A DNA stretch of 64,000 nucleotides from positions 91,511,120 through 91,575,119 of the forward strand of contig NC_079136.1 in NCBI RefSeq assembly GCF_945859705.1, read 5' to 3'. The stretch comes from Episyrphus balteatus (lineage: Eukaryota > Arthropoda > Insecta > Diptera > Syrphidae). Positions within the stretch are counted from its first letter, which is position 1, and the number at the start of each line of letters is the position of its first letter. Shown here one piece after another: positions 10,575-20,700 of the stretch. The position numbers and the translations under genes were made by a program. Below the pieces are notes generated by a model, which was given only the letters and a program-made list of their open reading frames with translations, was not told the origin of the DNA and searched no databases.

Positions 10575-10930
10575 GTCTAGTGCCGACTTTTCACGAGTCG
10601 ATTTTAGCTGGATTTTTCTATGAGGATTGTTACTTTAGTCACCTGCAGCTTACGTTCACACGAGTCGAAAAGCTTCGCTGCACGGCAAAAATTGACTCGT
10701 GAACAGTCGGCCCTGTCATACTTGAACCAAACTCGATCCACAGCAAATCCACCGAAATCGGAGAATTATGCCGACTTTTCACGAGTTGTTTTTAGCCGCA
10801 CGATATGTCGCATGGCCTAAGTCGACTAGGATTTTTCTATGTGGATTGTCACTTAAGTCACCTGTGGCTTACGTTCACACGAGTCGAAAAGATTCACCGC
10901 ACGGCAAAAATCGACTGAAAAGTCGGCAAT
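10575..10930. repeat. Foldback family GCCGACTTTTCACGAGTCGA, multi-unit copy
   Basis: GCCGACTTTTCACGAGTCGA and its inverse (CGACTGAAAAGTCGGC and CGTGAACAGTCGGC) alternate here, together with TTACGTTCACACGAGTCGAA. The locus looks like two overlapping foldback copies. A simple single copy is at 38673-38828, and a fragment lies near 49960. Confidence 0.7.
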
Positions 10931-11339
10931 AAATTCCTGAACCGAGGCTGACCCACGTTTGTACAACTGGCGCAAACATATATTTTTATGTTTTTTCTCG
11001 AATTTTTTTATTAGCATTTTTATTATTTTGACTTTGACATATTACTCGATGGTATTTTAGTTAACATGGTCACTTGCGTTGACTTTTTAAACTTAAAAAT
11101 TTTTTTTTTCGCACCAGCTGCTTACTAGGCTTTATTTAATAAGAAAACAAATATAATAAGCACCCTGTACAAACTAAATGTATGAACGCTGCCTTTAATT
11201 TTACTACTTATTTCCTGAACTATGGCCAAATGTCTTACTTGACACTTTAAACGTCAAAATTAAAATCAAATTTTCAGTTTTTTTTTTCAAAGCTCTTTTC
11301 AAAACTGTTTAAAAATATCAAAATAAAATATTTTGTAAA

Positions 11340-13544
11340 ATGTTTTCGAGTGCAGAATTTGTCGAAGAATGGAATCAAATATTTTCTTTTAAAATAAAAG
11401 AAGTTGATTTAGCAAAACCAACTGAAACGTTTGTATTTAATGCTCTCATAAATTACTTGCAAATGTTTAATTTTGATACATCGCCAATGATTCAAGTAAA
11501 AATAATTTAAAACTAGCAAATTTTATCTCTTTATATATCACATTTATTTAACAGTTTAAAAATAGCGAAAATGCAACTGAGAAACGAGCATTCCTTGTTC
11601 GATTTTGTAACTACATTGATCATATTTACAAGATCTCTGATAAATCTCATTGTTTCTTTTATTATGACTTGAAACATCCTTGTAAGTATTTGCATTACTT
11701 AACGACTTCAGTATTCTTAAAGGTCTTTGTATGCATTTCTTTTATAGCTCCAAAGAAAACTGTCCATATGCTTAATCATTTGTTGAACTATTTTTTCTAC
11801 TACAACATGTTTAAAGAATCTATAGTTCCACTGGCCAGTGCTAAAATCCGCCAAAGGCAGAACCTAATCGATGAAATACAAAAATATAAATTCGAACATG
11901 AACAAATCGCAATCAGGGCGAAAAATGTTTGTAGATTGTCTATATTTTATTGTAAGCTATAAATTGTCATACATCATTTATTTGTTCAGATTGAAAAGTA
12001 CATCAAAAACTATATCCCACTGGCACCTCAAACATTAAACCAACTCAATGAAATAATTAAAGAAGAAGCGACTCAAAAAGATGTCATAATCAAATTGGAA
12101 GAGCAATTGAATGAATGCAATAGCGTATTGGAATCGCTACGGGAAAAAGAGGCACATCTTACTATGAAAACTGTCTCTAAAGAAGAGGTGGAAAGTTTAC
12201 TATCGTTCGTATTGATTTTCATTTACAATATAATTTCTTTTAAACACATAAAAAAAGTATTACACATTTTTAGATCAAAAAATACTCTTGCCAGAACAAT
12301 TTCTGAACAAGAAACAATCGAGAGTGCAACGTACTCAAAGAATCAAGAGCGTGCTGTAACTCTAGCTCAATTGCAGACCACAATGTCTAGCATCGAAGAT
12401 GCTAAAGGTTTAAATTCACTGTCGTCCTTACAATCTCATAAGTAAATCATTATTTGATTGTTAGGAGTAACTAAAGTAAATTATTAGGGAACCCCGCCGG
12501 ACAGCTCTGATTTTGATGATCTTTTTTTCAAACGTCGGTAATTAAAAATACTTTAAAGTCTATAGGTTAAAATTTGCCGATGTTGCCGTATTATTTTTTA
12601 AAATTAAAATTACATATTTTTTAACAAAACCATTTTGTTTGCTTATATGTAAAATTACATATTTTTTAACAAAACCATTTTGTTTGCTTATATGTAAAAT
12701 TACATTTTTGTAACAAAACCATTTGTTTGCTTATATGTAGGTATTTCATAAAATAAATGATACCAAAAGATTGTCTAGGTGATTTAAGGAAAAAAAAAAT
12801 ATATGGTAAAAGACAATCTTCCATCGTTTAAGCGATAAATGCAATTTTCTAACAAACTGACTTCAAACAAAAAAAAAAATATTTTGAACACAACGGCAAC
12901 ACCTACAATATTTGCATACACGAATCTCATCACACTCTATTACAAAATTTAAATGGCTTTCTTACAAACTTTTTCGTAGTAAAATATGAATTTATTTAAA
13001 AAAAATGTTGGCAATAAATATTAAAAAGATCATCAAAATCAGAGCTGTTCGGGTTCCCTAATATTGCCAATTTTTGAGCTTTAGTTACTCCACTATGTGG
13101 TTATTTTTATATTACTAATTTTTACTTCAATTAGAGAATACGTTACTAAGTTCAAAGAGTTGGAATCGAAGTTTGCCGAAATCAGTCGAAGGCAAGCAAC
13201 TTTAAAAACTATCAACGAGAAACTCATAGAAGACTTGAAACAAATAGAAAAAGATATCGCTTCTAAAAACGCTTTATTAAAAGATATGAAGGTTTCTGGT
13301 GACAAACAAATCGATGATATGAAAATGTAAGAAATTTTAAACAAGAAACAAACTAAAAATTTAATTTAAAAAAAAAAATATGTCTAGGTTAACTGAAGCA
13401 AATGAAGCATCCATTTATGATTTAGAACACGAATTACACAATACAGAAAAACAGTTAGCAGAAGAAAAGGATGTTACTGAGTATATTTTGGAAACGACTG
13501 CTTTGCTAGTTCGAGCCACAATAGCTGATTCTAATGAAACCTAA
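11340..13544 (+). CDS. Nuf2: Kinetochore protein Nuf2 (NDC80 complex)
   Basis: Seven exons join in frame: 11340-11495, 11555-11681, 11748-11926, 11990-12204, 12274-12407, 13137-13326 and 13388-13544, giving 385 residues. Nuf2 pairs with Ndc80 in the complex that ties kinetochores to spindle microtubules. The N-terminal 150 residues look like the family's calponin-homology fold; the diagnostic stretch is FYYDLKHPSPKKTVHMLNHL, matching the DLxxPxPKxTxxxLxxxxNF signature. From about residue 115 to the end the chain is charged and heptad-like (for example KFKELESKFAEISRRQATL), as expected for the coiled-coil rod. The length is close to that of the Drosophila protein. Introns 1 to 4 and 6 are short; intron 5 (12408-13136) is larger because a TA-flanked foldback sits in it. 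Its acceptor needs AG at 13135-13136 to keep frame. ATG follows an AAA context. Confidence 0.93.
12487..13058. mobile_element. Foldback MITE with TA flanks, in Nuf2 intron 5
   Basis: The element starts GGGAACCCCGCCGGACAGCT, ends AGAGCTGTTCGGGTTCCC, and TA borders both ends as in Tc1/mariner insertions. GATTTTGATGATC near the ends is also inverted. Inside, at 12604-12738, a unit of about 45 bases containing ACAAAACCATTTTGTTTGCT is repeated three times. Confidence 0.83.
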
Positions 13545-14976
13545 GCAAAAATTCTTCAGTTTTACGATTTTGTTTTTAAAGCATGCAGTCTTAGTGTGAG
13601 TATTATTTAACTTTTCAACAAAAAAAATGTTATTGAAAAAAAAAGAACTTGAATTAAAAAAGGAAAATATTTATAATATTTATTTTATATGGAATACTCT
13701 TATTTCTTTACTGCTAAGTTCTCGATATTAAGGGAGTCACAACTCTGCCATTGTGTGTGAGGGTCGCTGGTTTGACCTCGGAAAACAGCGAAAAGCCTCA
13801 TGATTTTGAAAATTCTCCGGTTTCATAAAAATTTTGCTTCGAGGTGTACTTCCGAAAGGTAAAAACTCTCCGATTCGTTAAAATCGAACAAATTCTCGCT
13901 CCGATGACGGATACCTCGCTAGGGCCGTGTATTCTTAAATTTCTGACACAAATTTAATACTAATGTTTTTGCATTTGGACAATAAGGACTGTTTGGAAAT
14001 TGCCTGAAACAGAAATATTTCTACTTTCTTTAACATTTTTAACCCAATTCTTGTTTGGGAACTTTGTAGTTTTGTACATTCCTTTTGAAAAAAAGTAGAT
14101 ATTTCTGTTTTAGGCAGTACCCAAAAAGACCTATATTTACAGGTACTCCAACAAGAGAAAAGTAAACATTAGCGTTACAAATACAACGCTAGGTAGTCCA
14201 TTAGTCCTCGAGCTACAGCCTAAACTACTGGAGCGATTTTCTTGAAACTTGGTAGTTAGCAGTTTTTGGTGATTTCCTAGAGGAGAAATTGAATTTTTTT
14301 TTGTATGAACAAAACTAACGGCACCTGCTATATAACAGATATAGAAAAGTAATTTTTTTTTTCAAAAACTGCTGTAACGATTTTTGTTAAAATGTTTGTG
14401 TGTAGTATTACACATAAGAGCCAATTTTTAAAAGAAAACAAATATTTTTTGTACCTTTATTAACGGTACCTGCCTTAGAACGGTTTTTTTTTTTTTGGTT
14501 TCTGAATATCTCGTACAAGATATCAACCAAAATTTTTATAGAAAAGCATTTTAGGAAATTTTCAAAAAAAAACATTTTTTGGATTTTTCAAATTTTTTTT
14601 TTTTGAAAAATCAAAATTTTTTAAATTTTGTTTTTATGTGTAAATTAATTATTTCTTCAAAATGACATACCTACCCATTTTATTTTTTTTTATTTAAAAT
14701 TTTAGAAAATTTGTATACATACAAAAATTTTTTTTTTTAATAATTTAGCTTTGGCTAACAGAGCTAGAGAGCTAACATTTTTTTGTGAGTCACATTTTCA
14801 TATTTATTTTTAGTGGAAACGATTAAATTTTTTCTTCATAATTAAGAGGACTAGAAAATCAAATCAAACTAAATCATCGAAAACATTGCATTTTAATTTT
14901 GTGCTGTAGAACAAACTGTAGTATATATGAGGATTGAATAAACAAAAGGTCGTATTTCCATGTAAAAAAAATATAC
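13545..14976. other. Intergenic stretch without a supported gene
   Basis: This AT-rich sequence lies between Nuf2 and a large foldback. At about 14001-14118 there is a small inverted repeat (GCCTGAAACAGAAATATTTC and its inverse). At about 13730-13930 is a less AT-rich segment with a word like a tRNA B box (GCTGGTTTGACCTC), not clear enough to call a SINE. Several long T runs follow. No gene was seen. Confidence 0.55.
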
Positions 14977-16322
14977 ATTAGGGTGGGTCAAAAAAATCGA
15001 ATTTTTTTTTTTTGATTTGGTACTCCGAAAAATCGATTGCTAGACCCCTCTAGAATATACACACCAAATATGAGCTCTTTATATTAATGGGAAGGTCCTC
15101 CGCTTTGCAATTTTCCATTTTTACATCAAGCTTCTACTTAAAAAAAATAATTTTTTTTATTAATTGACTTTTTAGCAAATTTCTTTTCATATTCTTGTAG
15201 GAAATTAAACGCTCTACAAAAAAGGCGTTATACACTTTTTTCGTTTATCTAACCGTTGAATAGATATTTGAGGTCCAAAAATCAAGAAAATCTTTAAAAA
15301 TTCGTTTTTTGTTCTTAATTTTGTAACAAATTGAAAAATTATAATGATCAAACGCGCAAGACATATTCTTGTTGGAAATTGATTGCTCCACAAAAAAGGT
15401 CTTATTAACTTTTTTCATTAATCTAACCATTCTAAAGATATTCGAGGTCAAAGTTAAAAAAAAAATATAAAAACTTTTTATATTTTTAAAAAAATTCCAA
15501 TTCACTGAAACTTCATTATTTTAAAATTAGCAAGATATATTCTTGTAGGGGCTTAAACGTTCTACAAAAAATTCTTTGGAATGAAATTGATTGCTTTAAC
15601 CGTTTAGAAGATATTCGTATCCAAACCAATGCTCACTGATTTCAATAGTTTTCTTATGACCCGTATACATTGCGATTTGGATACGAATATCTTCTAAGCG
15701 GTTAAAGCAATCAATTTCATTCCAAAGAATTTTTTGTAGAACGTTTAAGCCCCTACAAGAATATATCTTGCTAATTTGAAAATAATGAAGTTTCAGTGAA
15801 TTAGAACTTTTTTAAAAATATAAAATGTTTTTATATTTTTTTTAAACTTTGACCTCGAATATCTTTAGAATGGTTAAATTAATGAAAAAAGTTAATAAGA
15901 CCTTTTTTGTGGAGCAATCAATTTCCAACAAGAATATGTCTTGCGCGTTTGATCATTATAATTTTTCAATTTGTTACAAAATTAAGAACAAAAAACGAAT
16001 TTTTAAAGATTTTCTCGATTTTTGGACCTCAAATATCTATTCAACGGTTAGATAAACGAAAAAAGTGTATAAGGCCTTTTTTGTAGAGCGTTCAATTTCC
16101 TACAAGAATATGAAAAGAAATTTGCTAAAAAGTCAATTAATAAAAAAACTATTTTTTTTTAGTAGAAGCTTAATGTAAAAATGGAAAATTGCAAAGCGGA
16201 GGACCTTCCCATTAATATAAAGAGCTCATATTTGGTGTGTATATTCTAGAGGGGTCTAGCAATCGATTTTTCGGAGTACCAATTCAAAAAAAAGAATTTC
16301 GATTTTTTTGACCCACCCTAAT
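14977..16322. mobile_element. 1.35 kb foldback element with very long near-perfect arms
   Basis: The left arm starts ATTAGGGTGGGTCAAAAAAA and the right arm ends in the inverse, ACCCACCCTAAT. Matching continues through GGAAGGTCCTCCGCTTTGCA and on to the centre near 15650, so each arm is about 640 bases with few mismatches. Both arms contain the same open frame in opposite directions (15505-15245 minus, 15849-16055 plus), a mirror effect rather than two genes. The flank ATAC occurs on both sides. Confidence 0.9.
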
Positions 16323-16675
16323 ATACATACAACCCAGACAGATATGTCTGCGTTGTACGAAATTCAGTTTTTAAAAGGTCATTTTATATAAGAAATAAGG
16401 CGTTTGAGCAGGTTCCAATAAAGGCAACTCGTTTACCCGTGAGAAGAAATCTAGTACAACAACTAAACATTCCTATCTCCTCGAGTAGAAGATCATGTGC
16501 TAATTATTGTATTATTAAAATTTGAGAAAGTTTTGAAATTTCACTTTCTCTAACTTTAAAACTTTGTGCGGAATTAAAAACAAAAATTGTAGAGATTAAA
16601 ATTGAATAGATAAAATTTGTTTTTTTTTTGCCGATCTGCGTACGTACTAGACTTAAATTGTGAGTTGTGACACCC

Positions 16676-16755
16676 CAACAAACATTATCCCTTCTATAAA
16701 GCTTTACAGGAGCTACATTACCACCTGTAAAGCTTTATAGGAGCAAATTTGTTAG
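16676..16755. repeat. 80-bp palindromic repeat (TATAAAGCTTTACAG family), copy 2
   Basis: TCTATAAAGCTTTACAGGAG is followed by its inverse ACCTGTAAAGCTTTATAGGA, with ACAAACATT and AAATTTGTTAGTC outside. Confidence 0.75.
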
Positions 16756-16998
16756 TCGGGACAATTATGGAGTTGGAGAAGAAAACTTGATTTTTGAGTT
16801 AAAACTGCGTAAAACAGCTGAAATTCTTAAATAAATTTTAGCTCGGCCAAGTTTTTAGGAAAAAGAATCAAAAAGAAGTATAACTTCAAAAATTATATTT
16901 CATATCATAACAATACGAACGGAAAAATCCCTACAAGTATTGAGGTAAACACCCTGTTGCATTAGGTGCGTCCCACAAAGAGCGATCACCTTTTTTTA

Positions 16999-17663
16999 TT
17001 AGGTGCGTCCCACCAGGAGAGATCTCTGAGGGCTCAGAGATTTTTTTAAGTGAGATAAAAATCTCAGCTGAGCGCTCAGTTTTTTTTCGAAGATTTTTGA
17101 GACGAAATTTTTGTTGGATCCATTTCTCAGTTTTCTTTCTCTTTCTTTAATTATAGTGCTAAAAACATGAACAGTTTAATGAAAATTTGAAGATAATGTT
17201 ATTTTCAGTTTGCTTCACAAAATAATTTATTTTGAAATAATTTTTATCAAAATTGAATACCTAGTTGAAGAAAAGTTGTAATCATGTGAAGTTGCAGTGG
17301 CAGTGTTGCATGGTATAAAAAGAGAAGGTATGACCATTAGAAAAACTCTGTATCGAGAACTGTCAAAACTTAAAAATGGCTACTTAAAGTTTTGACAGCT
17401 GCCCATTGAAATTGTTGTTGTAAACAAATTTGTCTTGGAAATTGTTGTTGCTTTTGACTGTGCCAAATATTAAACGTCAAAACCTTATTACCCCATTTTG
17501 TAAGATGGCGGCTCTAATGATCATACCTTGTCTTTTTATACCATGGCAGTGTTGGATTTAAAAAAATGGATTCATGTGAGAAACCTGTCCCACAAAATTA
17601 TTTTGCTCTCTTTCAAAATGAAATTGAACCCTCAGAGATTTTTTCTTGGTGGGACGCGCCTAT
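16999..17663. mobile_element. Foldback MITE (TTAGGTGCGTCCCACC) just upstream of the helicase gene
   Basis: The left end TTAGGTGCGTCCCACCAGGA continues to CTCTGAGGGCTCAGAGATTT. The right end has CCCTCAGAGATTTTTTCTTG and GGTGGGACGCGCCTA, the inverse with small changes. An extra copy of the terminal motif lies just left at about 16973. A second element is nested at 17309-17545. The right end is about 90 bases before the DDX55 start codon, so this element forms much of the promoter-proximal DNA. Confidence 0.78.
17309..17545. mobile_element. 237-bp MITE with 9-bp target duplication, nested
   Basis: The ends are CATGGTATAAAAAGAGAAGG and the inverse CCTTGTCTTTTTATACCATG, with terminal repeats of about 30 bases. 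The 9 bases GCAGTGTTG lie directly outside both ends (17300-17308 and 17546-17554). The 9-bp duplication and long terminal repeats fit a Mutator-like element. Confidence 0.87.
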
Positions 17664-17753
17664 TCCATTTCAAATCATTCCTCCCATGTGCTCAAATGTC
17701 AAATGGGTAAACTGTCAAAAACCAAAAGAATTTTGTAAACATTCGTAGAAAAA

Positions 17754-20700
17754 ATGTCGCGTAAAAAGTGGTCGGATCTTGAAAAACCCTTATCCGAACC
17801 AATTCTGGAAGTCATAAAGGATCTAGGGTTTGATCTTATGACTCCAGTGCAAGTAAGTGACAACAAAGACATATATTTTGTTTTAGAAATAACTTTAATT
17901 ATTATCAAAGGCAGCAGCAATTCCTCTATTGATAGCACGAAAAGATGTATCTGCAGAAGCGGTTACTGGTTCTGGAAAAACACTTGCTTTTCTTGTACCC
18001 CTTTTAGAGATTCTTAAACGACGACACGTCGAAGATCCATGGAAACCAAATGAAATTGGAGCTCTTATTGTTTCACCCACTAGGGAATTAGCTGTTCAAA
18101 TATCCGAAGTTTTGGGACAATTTCTATCGCATTCGCAGCTGTCTTTTCTAAAACAAAAACTTTTAGTGGGTGGAAATAACATTGAAGAGGACATTTCTGG
18201 AATAAAAAAAGAAGGACCTTGTATTCTAGTTTGTACTCCAGGACGACTAGAAGACTTGTTCGAACGCAAAGGTGAACTCAACCTCGCTGGTAGAGTAAAA
18301 AGTTTGGTAAGTTAAAGTAGGGTGGATGCACCTATTTCCGAACAGCTCCAGTAACGGAATACTTTTCACTTAAATATTTAAAAACAAACTGTTTTGTCCT
18401 GTTAAAAGTAAAAACCCGGTTAAACTAGAATCTATGTACCTACTATATTCGATCTCCCCCTGTAATCCAGTCAAATAAGGGTTTAACCTACCAATGAATG
18501 CTCATAGAAATTTTTTTTGCTCAATACCTTCGTTTTGGCATTCTATAACATACCTCAAAAGTCTAAAATAATCTCATGTCCGCAAGTCGCGATTTTCAAG
18601 GTCAAAGCGCGAAATGGAGGTTTTCAAAATTAGCAATAACAGACAATGGTATTATATATACATACATTATGATACATGACTTCGAGGTATATTTTAATGC
18701 TGATGCCAAAAAATCTAAAATCAAGACAATCTGGCGTCTCTGAAAAAAGTTATACCTGTTTTTCATCCGTCAACCCATATTATTTTAACAGGTGCTAACT
18801 TACTACCGAAAAACCCTTAAAAGTTATGGTAGCGGAACCAAATTTTGCATAAATGTTTTAATATCCAATATCATTAAGAATCAAAACAATGCAATGAAAA
18901 AAACATATAAATCTATGAACAAATGGTATTTTCTTGAGAAAGGGCAAATTTTAGGATATGCACTAAAAAAACATCCTGGTAAAATCTTGGAATTATTGCT
19001 AATAGGCTAATTTTTTGGTTTTTATGTTTGCTTGGATATTCTATAACTTATGTCAAAAATCTAAAAAAATCTCATGTCCGCAAGTCCTAATTTTCCTGAT
19101 TTAAAGATAAAGTGCAGATTTTAAAAAAATGAAAAACTACACTTCAGATATTTGTGTCAGATCAACATGAATAAGCTACATTACTTTTCAGGGATGGTCA
19201 GATTGATTTGTTTGTGGTTTTTTTTGGAATCAACGTTTGAAAATACTTTGAAATCATATGGGTTATGTTGGTATACATATAAGAATCTAAAGTTTGCTTA
19301 CTATTTTTTTAAATCTACACCTAACTTTAGATTAACCTGGAAAATTAGTACTTGCGGACATGAGATTTTTGTAGATTTTTGACATAAGTTATAGAATATC
19401 CAAACAAAGATAGAAACAAAAAAATTAGCCTATTGGCACTAATTCCGACATTGTACCAGGATGTTTTTTAGTGCATATCCTAAAATTTCCCCTTTTCAAA
19501 AAATACCATTTGTTCATAGGCTTATATGTTTTTTCATTGCATTGTTTTGATTCTTAATGATAATGGATATGCAAACCCTCATGCAAAATTTATTTTCTCT
19601 ACCATAACTTTTAAGGGTTTTTCGGTAGTAAGATTGCAACTGTTATAAAAATATGGGTTGACAGATAAAAAACAGATATTACTTTTTTCAGAGACGTCAG
19701 ATTGTCTTGATTTTAGATTTTTTGGCATCAGCAATCAGCATTAAAAAATACCTTGAAATCATGTATCATATGTGAATATAATACCATCGTCTATTTTTGC
19801 TAATTTTGAAAATCTCCATTTCGCGCTTTGACCTTGTAAATCGCGACTTGCGGACATGAGATTTTTCTAGACTTTTGAGGTATGTTATAGAATGCCAAAA
19901 CGAAGGTATTGAGCAAAAAAAATTTCTATTAGCATTACCCCATTTTTCACCTTATTTGACTGTATTACTGCGATATCTCGCTCATAAATCTATCTTTTCT
20001 TATTCAAACAGCTTTTAGTTTGTCGTAAAGTTAAGATGCGTAAAATTATCATATTTCTTGTAAAAAAATTGTCAAATAAACACTATTTCATATGTCCACA
20101 TGAAATAGTGTTTATTTGAATGAAAATAAATAGTTTAAGCTTAACTTCATGATTCAATGTATAAGTTAATACAATAAGTACAGGTCATTTCAAATCAAAA
20201 GTCCCATGGAAAATTGAGCAAAAATAAAAAAAATTCACTCGCTCACTGGAAGGAAGCATTTAAGACGCAGCTGAACTTTTTCTAAAATAAAATAGTAAAG
20301 AATAGTTCTTGATATCGCTTTTTTTAATTAATTGATCGGTCTGTGAGATAAGCTGGGTTAACCTCAGAAAGCGGAGGCAAGTCTGCCTTGATTCCGTCAT
20401 TCCATATCCGCGGGAAATACAAAAAAGAATACAATTATTTGATTATTTATCATTTGAAGGAAGTTGGGATAACTTTAACGAAGATATTGTTATAGGACTG
20501 GGTGCAAATGCATCAGAAATATCCAGTTTATATGATATTTATTCATAACTTAAAATTCTATTCAAATCTTTTTATTTGTATAACAGTAAAAATCTTCTTA
20601 TTATTTTTTAATTATTTGGAGTCATCACCATAGAAATAAATTAATCAACAAATTCAAATTTGTCGCTTGTTTATTGTTTTCCCTATCTATTATAGCATTT

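Noticed and set aside
13730..13930. Possible SINE with a tRNA-like B box
   Set aside because: Only one box-like word was found, with no box A at the right distance and no second copy in the window.
15245..16055. Two near-identical open frames on opposite strands
   Set aside because: They are mirror images produced by the foldback arms and have no domain.
18096..18281. Minus-strand open frames overlapping the helicase exon
   Set aside because: They lie opposite well-supported DDX55 coding sequence and have no independent support.
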